DNA of 64,000 nt from Anthoceros angustus. Lineage: Eukaryota > Streptophyta > Anthocerotopsida > Anthocerotales > Anthocerotaceae. The notes under the pieces are model-generated. The model worked only from the letters and a program-made list of their open reading frames with translations. It made no database searches and was not told where the DNA came from. The position numbers were made by a program, and so were the translations under genes. Below are positions 20,031 to 30,240 of this stretch, one piece after another (the first letter of the stretch is position 1; every line of letters starts with the position of its first letter). The stretch lies in NCBI GenBank assembly GCA_010909165.1, contig MU008205.1, positions 346,130-410,129 of the forward strand. Reading direction: 5' to 3'.

Positions 20031-20790
20031 TTTACCGGGGTTGGAAAGATACCTAGATGCTATATTGACTGAGATATGTCCGACGTGTCCAGATTGCTCA
20101 TGTGAGGCGCCTACCGCTATAAGGTACTTGCTTCATCTCTTCTACTTCTTGGTGTAGTTGGGGAATCTTACACTTTTCACTGCCGCTATGGGTGTGTGGT
20201 GACAGTCCGCATCTTTGAGGTTGAACCTATCCAAGAATCGGTCTACATAGTGCTGGTGAATGAAGAAGGAATGTTCTGTACTTCTCTCGACACCTAGGGC
20301 GCATTGAGGGCCTATGTCTACAATCTCGTACTCCTTGGCAAGTAGGTCTTTTACATACCGGATAATTTGAGGAAGTGCCAAAATGAAATTGTCGACAACG
20401 ACAAGGTAACTCACAAATTCTTTTTCCTGCCTAAGGAGGTAGACACTAGAATCTGTAGGGGTGAGAAGCATTTCTTTAAATCTGTGTCCACTGCTTGCTC
20501 CATACGTGAGCGGACTGTTTTAGTCCATAGAGGGACTTCACCAGCTTACAAACCTTCTTGCTGTCCTTGATGTAGCCAGGGGGTTGAAGCATGTAGATAT
20601 CTTCACTCAGAGTGCCGTATAGGAAAGCAGTTTTTACGTCGACTTGATGGATGTCGAGATGATGATGAGCTGCCAGCGCCAAGAGTATCCTCATGGATGT
20701 TGACTTCACTACGGGTCAGAGTCCCTCGTAATCAAAACCGGAACTTGGCTCGGCACTAGCCTTGCTTTGTGTCTTGCAACTGCGCTGTCA
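20030..20790 (-). pseudogene. Reverse transcriptase, duplicate copy B
   Basis: Begins mid-domain at the position equivalent to about 19,020 of copy A and runs to the equivalent of 19,790. It encodes FAILALPQIIRYVKDLLAKE-like sequence with VVDNFI at the active site, then SLYGLKQSAHVW and the DIHQVDVKTAFLYGTLSEDI start of the palm. Compared with copy A it has many 1-6-bp losses at CAG/CTG (CTTCAGG to CTTGG; TCTGCAGACAC to TTACAC; CTGCTGC to CTGCCGC; ACTGGAT to ACCGGAT), so no long frame remains. Confidence 0.85.
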
Positions 20791-21199
20791 CCCGCCTCCC
20801 GAATGTCCACTTACGGGATATAGGCTACGGCCCGAGGTAAGTCACAAGATCAGTCTTGTTGGCGATGAGTGAGTCAGACCGATTTTGCGCAGCATCATCT
20901 GTGGGTCTTGAATGCTTCTTCAATTGATCGAGGCACGCCCCGCATCTCGGTGACATAGCTTGGTGTAGAGCAAGGTTGACTGATGAGCTTCTTGCATTGT
21001 TGTTAATCGTCCTCGGAGCTGGGCTGGGGTTTTGCCTGTGGATGTGGCCCCAGCGATGTGTATCCTTCCATTTGGATCGAGGAGGCGCCAGGTAGAGCGT
21101 CTGAGTGAGAGCTCGGAGTTCGGGGTAAAAGTTGCTCATGTCTTTGGTCTTTGGTGGTGGTGAGGTAGGTTAAGTTCTGAAATTCGAGTTGAGACGGTG

Positions 21200-22190
21200 G
21201 CTGACCTATGGCTTGTGGCATCTTCTTGCATGCCTGTGGAGACCGCTGAGTCATGGATAAGTGCGCTTTGTGGATTTTCCGGGATCTCCGGCCCGATCCG
21301 CGTTTGAGAAGCATGAGTACAAGTTTGCTACTACCAATCGACCAGACGAGGCCTAGGGATCCGGTTCCTTTTAAGTACCTAAGAATTGCTTGACGATGTC
21401 CGTGAGCTTTACCGGGGTTGGAAAGATACCTAGATGCTATATTGACTGAGATATGTCCGACGTGTCCGGATTGCTGGCAGAGGCGCCTACCGCTATAAGG
21501 TACTTGCTTCATCTCTTCTACTTCTTCAGGTGTAGTTGGGGAATCTTCTGCAGACACTTTTTCACCTGCTGCTATGGGTGTGGTGACAGGTCTGGCATCT
21601 TTGAGGTTGAACCTATCCAGCAACTGGTCTACATAGTGCTGCTGGTGAATGAAGAAGGAATGTTCTGTTGTACTTCTCTCGAACTGGACACCTAGGGCGT
21701 ACTTCAGAGGGCCTATGTCTACAATCTCGTACTCCTTGGCAAGTAGGTCTTTTACATACTGGATAATTTGAGGGGAAGTGCCAAAAATGAAATTGTCGAC
21801 AACGTACAAGGTAACTACTGCGAAATTCTTTTTCTGTCTAAGGAGGTAGACACTAGAATCTGCAGGTAGGGGTGAGAAACCGATTTCTTTAAACATGTGT
21901 CCACTGCTTGCTCCATACGTGAGCGGACGCTTTAGTCCATAGAGGGACTTCACCACCACAAACCTTCTGTCTCCTTGATGTAGCCAGGGGTTGAAGCATG
22001 TAGATATCTTCACCAGTGCCGTATAGGAAAGCGCTTTTTACGTCGACTTGATGGATGTCGAGATGATGATGAGCTGCCAAGAGTATCCTCATGGATGTTG
22101 ACTTCACTACGGGTCAGAGTCGGTTTTCCTCGTAATCAAAACCGGAACTTGGAAGCCCACAGCGACTAGCCTTGCTTTGTGTCGCAACTG
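21200..22190 (-). pseudogene. Reverse transcriptase and partial RNase H, duplicate copy C
   Basis: The longest surviving frame (21,003-22,013) reads through KICAGE-less but clear RT motifs: SLYGLK, VYLLRQKKNFAVVTLYVVDN, QIIQYVKDLLAKEYEIVDIG, YALGVQFERS, HSFFIHQQHYVDQLLDRFNL, then a degenerate RNase H start. It retains most CAG/CTG triplets of copy A between 21,530 and 21,880, so this stretch is almost identical to copy A, while its two flanks are degenerate as in copy B. It carries the same Val in the YVDD position. Confidence 0.85.
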
Positions 22191-23140
22191 CCACCGGGGT
22201 TCGCCTCCCGAATGTCCACTTACGGGATATAGGCTACGGCCCGAGGTAAGTCGATCGATATCCAGTCTTGTTGGCGATGAGTGAGTCGTACTCGATTTTG
22301 GCGGTCCATTGGGGTCTTGAATGCTTCTTCAATTGATCGAGGCACGCCCCGCATCTCGATGGTCATAGCTTGGTGTAGAGCAAGGTTGACTGATGAGCTT
22401 CGCATTGTTGGCGCATCGTCCTCCGGAGCCGGAGCTGGGGTTTTGCCTGTGGATGTGGCCCCGCCGGTAATGCCCTTCCACTGGATCGAGGAGGGCGTGA
22501 CGGTAGAGCGTCGAGTGAGAGCTCGCAGTTCCGGGTAAAAGTTGCTCATGTGGCCGGGTGCGCGAGGTAGGTTAAGTTCGCACTGTTGAGACGGTGGCTG
22601 ACCCATGGCTTGTGGTCAGGCCGAGCAGTGCATTGCGGCCGGTGCCGAGGCGGTGGTGAACTATGGCTTGTCTTTGGCGGTTTGTTGAGCGGCTGGTTAC
22701 TGTCTTGCAAGCTGTGCCGTGCAGGTTGACTTCCTCCCGAATGTCCACTTACGGGATATAGGCTACGGCGGAAGTCAAGTCGATCGATTCAGTCTTGTTG
22801 GCGATGAGTGAGTCGTACTCGATTTTGGCGGTCCATTCGGTCTTGAATGCTTCTTCAATTGGTGAGGCACGTCGCATCTCGATGGGGACATAGCTTGGTG
22901 TAGAGCAAGGTTGACTGATGAGCTTCTTCTTTGATGCGCGCATCGTCCTCTGGAGGTGAGGTTTTGCGGGGATGTAGCCCCAGCGATGTGTATCCTTCCA
23001 TTTGGATCGAGGGGTAGAGCGTCGAGTGAGAGCTCGGAGTTAATTATAAAGTTGCTCATGTCTTTGGTCTTTGGTGGTCTGGTGTAGGTTAAGTAATTCG
23101 AGTTGAGACGGTGGCTGACCTATGGCTTGTGGTCTTTGGC
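22190..23140 (-). repeat. Linker copies and short relics between RT and integrase copies
   Basis: Two further partial copies of the integrase-RT linker lie here (22,260-22,620 and 22,795-23,115). The first is virtually identical over about 290 bp to 23,837-24,125. Confidence 0.8.
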
Positions 23141-23800
23141 GGTGCAGTTATTGAGTCTTGGAGGCATTTGAACTATGGCTTGTCTTTGGCGGTTTGTTGA
23201 GCGGCTGGTTACTGTCGACCTTGCAGTTCAATGATTTGTTAACATGTCTGTGGGTTAGATGTGTCCCCCTCAAGGTCAGAGAGGGAAGAAGGGGAGAAAC
23301 CGTGCAGGCTAGGAGCAGGCAGAGGGGTTTGGGATTGTACAGACTGCAGATAAGTGTTGAGCAGTGTTGCTTCATGAAAATGGACACTGCGTGATAGAGT
23401 TACCTGACGGGTGAAAGGGTCAAGCAGTCTATATGCCTTGGATTGGTCAGAATAGCCGATGAATAAGAGCTTCTTACCCTTATCGTCCCATTTCTTACGC
23501 AGGTCATCAGGAATATGAGCAAATGCAGGGCTGCCGAATATCCTGAAGTGAGATATGCGGGGCTTATGTCCCGTCCAGCGTTCGTATGGTGTGATGTTGG
23601 GGAGCTCCTTCGTTGGCAGTCGGTTTTTAAGATAGTTGGCGTGAAGCGGCTTCTTCGATATCCTTGTGTGAGCCACGGCGGCAGTAGGGCAGAGATTTCC
23701 GGCAATGATCTATTCAGCCTTTACTGAAGGGATTTTTGGGCTGGTGTGTAGGGGACGGTGAGCTGCTTGATTCCCTTGGTTGTGCAATATTCACGGAAGG
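23140..23800 (-). pseudogene. Integrase C-terminal part, copy 1
   Basis: Minus-strand frame 23,239-23,676: NYLKNRLPTKELPNITPYER, then WTGHKPRISHFRIFGSPAFA, then KLLFIGYSDQSKAYRLLDPF and VTLSRSVHFHEATLL, the classical C-terminal block of Copia integrase. The catalytic core lies beyond this fragment and is present just in copy 3. Confidence 0.88.
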
Positions 23801-23829
23801 AGTGACTCGGTATTCTCCAACATTGTCGG

Positions 23830-24185
23830 TTCAAGGGTCTTGAATGCTTCTTCAATTGATCGAGGCACGCCCCGCATCTCGATGGTCATAGCTTGGTGTA
23901 GAGCAAGGTTGACTGATGAGCTTCGCATTGTTGGCGCATCGTCCTCCGGAGCCGGAGCTGGGGTTTTGCCTGTGGATGTGGCCCCGCCGGTAATGCCCTT
24001 CCACTGGATCGAGGAGGGCGTGACGGTAGAGCGTCGAGTGAGAGCTCGCAGTTCCGGGTAAAAGTTGCTCATGTGGCCGGGTGCGCGAGGTAGGTTAAGT
24101 TCGCACTGTTGAGACGGTGGCTGACCTATGGCTTGTGGTCAGGCCGAGCAGTGCATTGCGGCCGGTGCCGAGGCGGTGGTCGAAC
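23830..24185 (-). repeat. Integrase-RT linker copy (near-identical to 22,316-22,610)
   Basis: Landmarks CTTCAATTGATCGAGGCACG, then GCATCGTCCTCCGGAGCCGG, then GTAAAAGTTGCTCATGTGGC. I saw no differences over the roughly 290 aligned bases. Confidence 0.85.
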
Positions 24186-24815
24186 TATGGCTTGTCTTTG
24201 GAGCGGTTTGTTGAGCGGTTGCCTGTCGACCTTGCAATGATTTGTTCGTAACTGAGGGTTAGATGTGTCCCCTCAAGGTCGAGAGGGAAGAAGGGAGAAA
24301 CCGCAGGCTAGAGCAGTGAGGGGTTTGGGATTGTATGCATGCAGATAAGTGTTGAGCAATGTTGCTTCATGAAAATGGACAACTGCGAGATAGAGTTACG
24401 GTGAAAGGGTCAAGCCTATATGCCTTGGATTGGTCGAATAGCCGATGAATAAGAGCTTCTTACCCTTATCGTCCCATTTCTTACGCAGTCATCGGAATAT
24501 GAGCAAATGCGTGCCGAATATCTGAAGTGAGATATCGGGCTTATGTCCCGTCCAGCGTGTATGGTGTGATGTTGGGGAGCTCCTTCGTTTGGCGGTCGGT
24601 TTTAAGATAGTTGGCGTGAAGCGGCTTCTTCGATATCCTTGTGTGAGCCACGGCGGCAGTAGGGCAGAGATTTCCAGCAATGATCTATTCAGCCTTTACT
24701 GAAGGGATTTTTGGGCTGGTGTGTAGGGGACGGTGAGCTGCTTGATTCCCTTGGTTGTGCAATATTCACGGAAGGAGTGACTCGGTATTCTCCAACATTG
24801 TCCGTTCAAGGGTCT
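24185..24815 (-). pseudogene. Integrase C-terminal part, copy 2
   Basis: The same block as 23,140-23,800, but degenerate. Losses relative to copy 1 fall at CAG/CTG (GGTCAGAATAG to GGTCGAATAG; CATCAGGAAT to CATCGGAAT; TCAAGCAGTCT to TCAAGCCT), leaving just short frames such as 24,489-24,680. Confidence 0.85.
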
Positions 24816-25150
24816 TGAATGCTTCTTCAATTGATCGAGGCACGCCCCGCATCTCGATGGTGGCATAGCTTGGTGTAGAGCAAGGTTGACTGATGAGCTT
24901 GGCTGTTGTTGTTGCGCATCGCCTCCGAGCCGGAGCTGGGTTTTGCCTGGATGTGGCCCCGCCGATGGTAATCGCCCTTCCACTGGATCGAGGGCGCCGA
25001 CGGTAGAGCGTCGAGTGAGAGCTCGGTTCGGCCGGTAAAAGTTGCCGCGCTGGCCGTTGGTGCAGGAGGTAGGTTAAGTTCGATAATTCGTGCTGAGACG
25101 GTACCTATGGCTTGTGGTCAGGCCGGAGCAGTATTAGCCAGGCCGGAGGC
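24815..25150 (-). repeat. Integrase-RT linker copy, degenerate
   Basis: Same landmarks as the other linker copies (GATCGAGGCACGCCCCGCAT, GGTAGAGCGTCGAGTGAGAG), with added small losses. Confidence 0.75.
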
Positions 25151-26180
25151 GGTGGTCAACTATGGCTTGTGGCCGGAGCGGTTTGTTGAGCGGCCTGGTT
25201 GCCTGTCTGACCTTGCAGTTCAATGATTTGTTCGTAATCTGTAGGGTTAGATGTGTCCCCCTCAAGGTCAGAGAGGGAAGAAGGGGAGAAACCGTGCAAA
25301 GGAGCAGTGAGGGGTTTGGGATTGTACAGACTGCAGATAAGTGTTGAGCAATGTTGCTTCATGAAAATGGACAACTGCGAGATAGAGTTACTGACGTGAA
25401 AGGGTCAAGCCTATATGCCTTGGATTGGTCGAATAGCCGGCGAATAAGAGCTTACCCTTATCGTCCCATTTCTACGCAGGTCATCGGAATATGAGCAAAT
25501 GCGTGCCAATATCCCAAGTGAGATATGCGGGCTTATGTCCCGCCCTCGTATGGTGTGATGTTGGGGAGCTCCTTCGCGGTCGGTTTTAAGATAGTTGGCC
25601 GTGGAAACGCCGCCAAAGATCCTTGTGTGAGCCCTGACAGCTTGAGTAGGGAACGAGAGATTTCCAGCAATGATCTATTCAGCCTTTCTGCGAAGGGATT
25701 TTGAGCTGGTGTGTAGGGGACGGTGAGCTGCCGTTTGATTCCCTTGGTTGTGCAATATTCCTGGAAGGAGTGACTCAGGTATTCTCCAGCATTGTCCGTT
25801 CGAAGGGTGCTGACCTGAAGTCCTGTGTGCCGTTCTGCTAGTACCACAAACTCTTGAAAACATTGAAAGGCCTGGTCCTTGTGCTTGAGAAAGTATGTGT
25901 AGCAATAGCGGCTCCATTCGTCGAGGAATGTCAAGAAGTAGGAATGACCACCAAAAGAGGATGTGCTCATGGGTCCGCAGATGTCTGAATGGACGACTTC
26001 GAGCAGACGCGTTGCTCTTGTAGGTAAGGGGTCATTAAAAGGTAGCTGGTTCAGCTTGGTGTATTGGCAGGTCTCACAGTGCAGGTCTGGGGAGATTCTT
26101 CCTGAGATGGGGTCTCGGTACATGGTTGGGCTGGACAGGGAGTTCAAGTAGAGTCTTGAGATGGCCAAGCTCGATGCCAT
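25150..26180 (-). pseudogene. Integrase, copy 3, with catalytic core
   Basis: The frame 25,533-26,180 holds the end of the GAG-pre-integrase/zinc-binding region (LHCETCQYTKLNQLPF, part of the HHCC motif) and the DDE core: VVHSDICGPM (first Asp), LRTDNAGEYLSHSFQEY (second Asp with the DN-GE signature) and TVPYTPAQNPFAERLNRSLL (Glu). These are the acidic residues used in strand transfer. The frame is lost after about 25,560; the remaining C-terminal part is degenerate. It is the sole integrase core in the element. Confidence 0.88.
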
Positions 26181-26845
26181 AAGAGGGACTTGGACAAGGT
26201 TCTGGTTGCTGACTTCTGAGCGTCGACCAACAAGGAAGTGGACTGAATGTTTAGGAGGTAAAGGTCGTTATACGGCAGACCATGTGCTAAAGTGGTTTTT
26301 GAAAGATCAGCATAATTGTAGATGAGACAGTGATTACCCTGAAAGGTGATGGTGAGATTGTGCTCAGTTGCTAACTTTCGTACTGACAGTAGGTTCTTTG
26401 TCATACATGGTACGTGCAAGACTCCGGTGATGAGAAGGGTTTCTCTGTTGGAGAGCTGCAATGAGACGTTGCCGGTACCTGCTATTGCCAGGGCGCTGTC
26501 GTCTCCTAAGAGGACATGCTGATCCGCAGGGGAATCGTGGTAGGATTCAAAAGCTTCCTTGCTGCTGCATATGTGAGTGGTTGCGCCGGAGTCCAGGAAC
26601 CATCTGTTCGCGTCTATCCTGGTGAGTGTTAGGCATACGGCCAATACTGAGGTAGGAGAGGCAGACTTTGAGCTTGTGTAGTGTGACTCGTTGCGGGGTG
26701 ATCCGCGACGAGGTTCGCCAGCCAACTTCTTTCGGCACTCATTTTCGTAGTGCCCAGGAATGCGGCACCAATTGCACGAGCCCTTTGTTCTTCGATCGGA
26801 CTGTCTGTCGCTGCCGGAGGATGGCTGAGAGGGAGGCCTACGCAT
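26144..26845 (-). CDS. Copia-1 zinc knuckle, aspartic protease and GAG-pre-integrase
   Basis: A 233-codon frame. Near the start is a CCHC-type knuckle, CNWCRIPGHYENECRKK, which binds RNA in gag. About residue 85 is the protease active site WFLDSGATTHIC, followed by the flap-like LLGDDSALAIAGTGNVSL and GVLHVPCMTKNLLSVRKLA. The end LLWHRAWPSQ is the start of the GAG-pre-integrase domain (usual form LWH-RLGH), here slightly altered. It overlaps the integrase frame by about 37 bp in a different frame, so one indel separates the two. The frame itself is intact over 700 bp. Confidence 0.9.
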   Translation of the reverse strand: MRRPPSQPSSGSDRQSDRRTKGSCNWCRIPGHYENECRKKLAGEPRRGSPRNESHYTSSKSASPTSVLAVCLTLTRIDANRWFLDSGATTHICSSKEAFESYHDSPADQHVLLGDDSALAIAGTGNVSLQLSNRETLLITGVLHVPCMTKNLLSVRKLATEHNLTITFQGNHCLIYNYADLSKTTLAHGLPYNDLYLLNIQSTSLLVDAQKSATRTLSKSLLWHRAWPSQDST

Positions 26846-26912
26846 ACCAAAATTGCCGCGGCCGCGTCCTCTTCTGGTGCCGCCTCCTCTTGCCGTAAAT
26901 GTGAGTGCCGAG

Positions 26913-27644
26913 TTACCGCCTGCCGTGGATCTCGGATTCCTCCTCCAAAAGGGCTGCGACTATCAAAGGAGGGTATAGGTGGATGTTTGCCTCACGCCGT
27001 TGTTCCGAATCGCCGTACGCCGCGTAATTTTGGCACCGATGAAGGTCCCGTATGCAGGTTGAGGGAGGGCAACCGCACCGTAATTCGGAGATAACGGTAC
27101 CTCCCGAGGCGAGCTTTGCTCTGAGTGACCTGAACACATTTACATGCTGCTCAACAGTGTCGGAGTCCTTCATTCTGAGGGAATAAAATTGTCTTGTTGC
27201 GTTGACCAGGGACATGCTGCTTTGGGATTGGAACATGTCCTTGAATGTCTTCCAGATAGCGTGGGAGGTGGCTTGGCCGTTTGTGTGCTGCAACATGCTC
27301 TTATCGATGGCAGAAATGAGTATGCTTCTTGCTCGCTTGTCCTTCTTGGTCCAAGCGGCAATCTGATCAGGGGTGGCAGGAGGGACAGATGAGGCTGATG
27401 GTATGGTAACTGTACCGTCCACTACGCCCATGAGGTCATGTTCCACCAGGAGCGCGGTGATTCGCATCTCCCAGATGTCGTAGTCGCTTCCTGTGAAGCG
27501 ATCTCGATCCCTGAATCCTACCTTGGTGGTGTTCACTATGCTGGTGGCCATGGCTGAGCGCTTTGCGAGACGGGTGAGCTCTTTTGCAATCAATTTAGTT
27601 GTGTGCTGACCTAATGGGTCGTATCGAGGCATTCGCCTCTTCAA
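26913..27644 (-). CDS. Copia-1 gag (UBN2-type)
   Basis: The likely start is ATG at 27,551 (MATSIVNTTKVGF), though the frame is open to 27,644. Clear gag motifs: FRDRDRFTGSDYDIWEMRIT, LLVEHDLMGVVDG, KDKRARSILISAIDKSMLQH, AIWKTFKDMFQSQSS and FYSLRMKDSDTVEQHVNVFR, the standard Copia capsid pattern. After VISELRC the expected LL-SLP motif is lost, indicating an indel near 27,060, and the zinc knuckle is in the next frame downstream. Closely related gag sequence is present in Copia-2 and Copia-3. Confidence 0.9.
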   Translation of the reverse strand: MKRRMPRYDPLGQHTTKLIAKELTRLAKRSAMATSIVNTTKVGFRDRDRFTGSDYDIWEMRITALLVEHDLMGVVDGTVTIPSASSVPPATPDQIAAWTKKDKRARSILISAIDKSMLQHTNGQATSHAIWKTFKDMFQSQSSMSLVNATRQFYSLRMKDSDTVEQHVNVFRSLRAKLASGGTVISELRCGCPPSTCIRDLHRCQNYAAYGDSEQRREANIHLYPPLIVAALLEEESEIHGRR

Positions 27645-28420
27645 AACGCCTTTGATTCATTGTGCGTGTTCAGAGGTAGGTTGGATATGGCAACAAGGAG
27701 TGCCTCCATCTGCGATTTAATCAAGATTAGTTGGCTCTGAAGGTGGTCCCCGGGGAAAATGGCAGAGGTGCGAGGAGCCAGTAAGGTTGTGCTGCATGTA
27801 AGCGTGCGATGGTGTGCCACAATGGAATCTCATGATGCTTCTTGCTTAGGAGATAGTTTGGCATGATGGCAGAGGTGTCGCGCGGTGATTGAGTTCTCGT
27901 CGTTGAAGAGTCGTGGGTGGTGGTCGACTCTCCTTGGGCGTTCTGCTTGGGGCGAGTTGGAGGGTGCGGCCGAGGCATGGCGGCAGAGCTTAGGATCGTT
28001 GGAGTTGTGTCACCTAATGGGTCGATCGAGGCATTCGCCTCTTCAAACACTTTGATTCATTGTGCGTGTTCGGAGGTAGGTTGGATATGGCAACAAGGAG
28101 TGCCTCCATCTGCGATTTAATCAAGATTAGTTGGCTCTGAAGGTGGTCCCCGGGGAAAATGGCAGAGGTGCGAGGAGTAGGGTTGTCGCAACTGTGCGTG
28201 CGGTTTGCCACTGTGGAATCTCATGATGCTTCTTGCTTCCGGGAGATAGTTTGGCATGATGACGAAGGTGTCGCCGCAGTGATTGCAGGTTCTCGTCGTT
28301 GAAGGAGTCACTGGTCGGGGGTGGTGAGAAATCGACTCTCCTTGGAGCGTTCCTGCCGGGGGCGAAGTTGGCCGGGGTGCGACGCCGAGGCATGGCAGCA
28401 GGCTTAGGATCGTTGGAGTT
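27607..28420 (-). repeat. Direct duplication in the Copia-1 leader
   Basis: The segment starting CACCTAATGGGTCG / ACCTAATGGGTCGTATCGAGG and including GCAACAAGGAGTGCCTCCAT, TTTAATCAAGATTAGTTGGC and GTCCCCGGGGAAAATGGCAG occurs twice, about 27,610-28,010 and 28,010-28,410. Confidence 0.85.
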
Positions 28421-28500
28421 TGTCCCCGCTGCATTGGACGCGCCCCATTGCGGGTGGCTAAGGGTAGCCAGGGCGAGGCCGAACGGGGCGGAGCTCCTCG

Positions 28501-28512
28501 GCTCTGATACCA
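28501..28512 (-). promoter_or_regulatory. Primer-binding site of Copia-1 (tRNA-iMet)
   Basis: On the minus strand TGGTATCAGAGC, the standard plant Copia primer site, lies directly after the LTR end CTCTTTA. Confidence 0.95.
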
Positions 28513-28740
28513 TAAAGAGGAGGCAAGAGCGATGCAAAGGATTATTCTATTGATGATTTGGAACATATTTATAGAGTGTTTTATGCGATTTATAGCTAGC
28601 ATCATCATCTTGTATGTCGGGTATGATAGCGAGTAAATGGTTAATGGCGATGGATTACATTTCGCGTCTAATTAATTCTAAACCTCTGCACGAGCGAAGC
28701 GTGCCCTAATCTGCTGGTATGGCGAGCCGGGACTCCAACA
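28513..28740 (-). repeat. Copia-1 LTR, 5' copy in element orientation
   Basis: Partner of 17,803-18,026. Outer end TGTTGGAGTCC on the minus strand. The target duplication AGCAT follows at 28,741-28,745. Confidence 0.92.
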
Positions 28741-28745
28741 AGCAT

Positions 28746-30019
28746 CCCGACGGTCCACTTGGGTCCTTCCTCCCTCTATTGCCATCTCGGGGCTCACCCA
28801 TCAGCTCACACCAAACATGCCTACCAGATGAGTCCACCATCGATCGCATAGCGGGCTGGGACCGGACCTCCTTAACCTACCCCGACCCATTCCTCATTCT
28901 ATCTTCCTCGAGTCCGCCCATCTTCAATTGGTGCGGCCGCTGTATCTACAGCGCTGCTGTTCCTCTTCTCACACGACCTCTCATTTACCAGGCGTTGTGC
29001 CGTCACCTGGGGAATCCATTGTTGCCCAAACTGTGGAAAACTCATAACTCCACCAGTGCTTTCACACAGCACGTCTGGAGGCACACCACCACTATCTCCC
29101 CGCCTGGTTAATAGCAACAACTCAGGTATACCCACCCCCTGCACCGATGTGCAGTGATGTTCAACCCTCCCATCAAAAACCTCCTTAGTCACCAGTTCCG
29201 CCCCACCTTCCTTTGGATTTACGCACTGGCCCGGCCTTAATGTGTGCCCTTAGTGCATCGTACTTTTTCCATAACCTGTGCAGATATTCGCAGCCTCACA
29301 CAGACTGCAACCATCACTCACCGACACGATGGGACAACAAACCAACATTACAACAAACGAATGTAAGCAAACTCTACTCTCCCAAACATTCCAAGAAGCA
29401 AATCAAATTTGGCCCGTCTCCTGAAAGTGGAGTGTGTCACTAGCCCTAAGGAGACCTTGTTTTGCGTAGTTTGCAAGTGCAGGTTGTTGTAAATCAAGTT
29501 CATTCAGTCTATGTTTTGAGTTGGCATTTGTGTATATCTCTGCCTTGTTGTTTTTGATATCATTGGATTTGTTGCTAATACATTCTTGCTGAAGATTGAC
29601 CTTTTTTGTGTGTAGGTGGACTCGCATTTGCTTTCAAGTTTGTGCTATGAAAGGTTTTTGTCTTGACAATAGCTGTAGTTTTGGTCTTAACAATACGAAG
29701 TTCCTTTTTCCCTCCATATTCAAAACTGACTAACTTTTCTCCTTTCTTAGAACTGACTAAGTCTTCTCTTCTGAATCTTCTACAATTTGCAATTGACATT
29801 TCTTGCTAGACTGCTATCAAGTTTTGCATATTTTCTCTTTGAAGCTTTTTTTTTGAATTTGATCTTAGATATTAAGAGTTGTAGATTTGAATTTTCTTGC
29901 TTGACCTATTCGCTATAACCCAACAATATGTTTTGTTAATTTCAAATGTCGGAGTCTTCTGAAGTTCTTTTTTTATAGGATAGTCTCTTCTTACTAATCT
30001 TCGGCTTTTCTCCTCCTCT
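28746..30019. other. Non-coding interval right of Copia-1
   Basis: 28,746-29,460 is C-rich and continues the pre-insertion locus (joins 17,797 across the AGCAT duplication). 29,460-30,019 is AT-rich with several poly-T runs. No gene is supported. Confidence 0.4.
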
Positions 30020-30240
30020 GCTCCATGTTCTACCTCTTTGCTCCAGTTTATAACTCTTTGTTTCATTTTCTACCCTCTGCTCCATTTTTTACTCCTTTGC
30101 TCTGGTTCCTATTCCTCACCTCCGTTTTCTATTGCTCTGCTCCATTTTTTACTCCTTTGCTCTGGTTCCTATTCCTCACCTCCGTTTTCTATTGCTCTGC
30201 TCCGTTTTCTATTGCTCTGCTCCGTTTTCTATCCCTCGGG
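30020..30240. repeat. Minisatellite of TGCTCC-TTTTCTA units (20 bp and 60 bp)
   Basis: A 60-bp unit containing TCCATTTTTTACTCCTTTGC and CCTATTCCTCACCTCCGTTT is repeated twice exactly (about 30,080-30,139 and 30,140-30,199). It is followed by repeats of the 20-mer CTGCTCCGTTTTCTATTGCT. The plus-strand frames over it are low-complexity. Confidence 0.85.

Larger units (their letters stand above)
17803..28740 (-). mobile_element. Copia-1: LTR retrotransposon with both LTRs and target duplication, internally rearranged
   Basis: Element borders are secure: two similar 224- and 228-bp LTRs, a polypurine tract, a tRNA-iMet primer site and a perfect AGCAT target duplication. Reading on the minus strand the order is leader, gag, zinc knuckle, protease, GAG-pre-integrase, integrase, reverse transcriptase, RNase H. 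The interior is about twice the usual Copia length because integrase and reverse transcriptase segments each occur about three times, separated by copies of the integrase-to-RT linker. All RT copies share the same damaged active site. The element lies between SKL copies 1 and 2, so it inserted into the SKL cluster. Confidence 0.92.
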
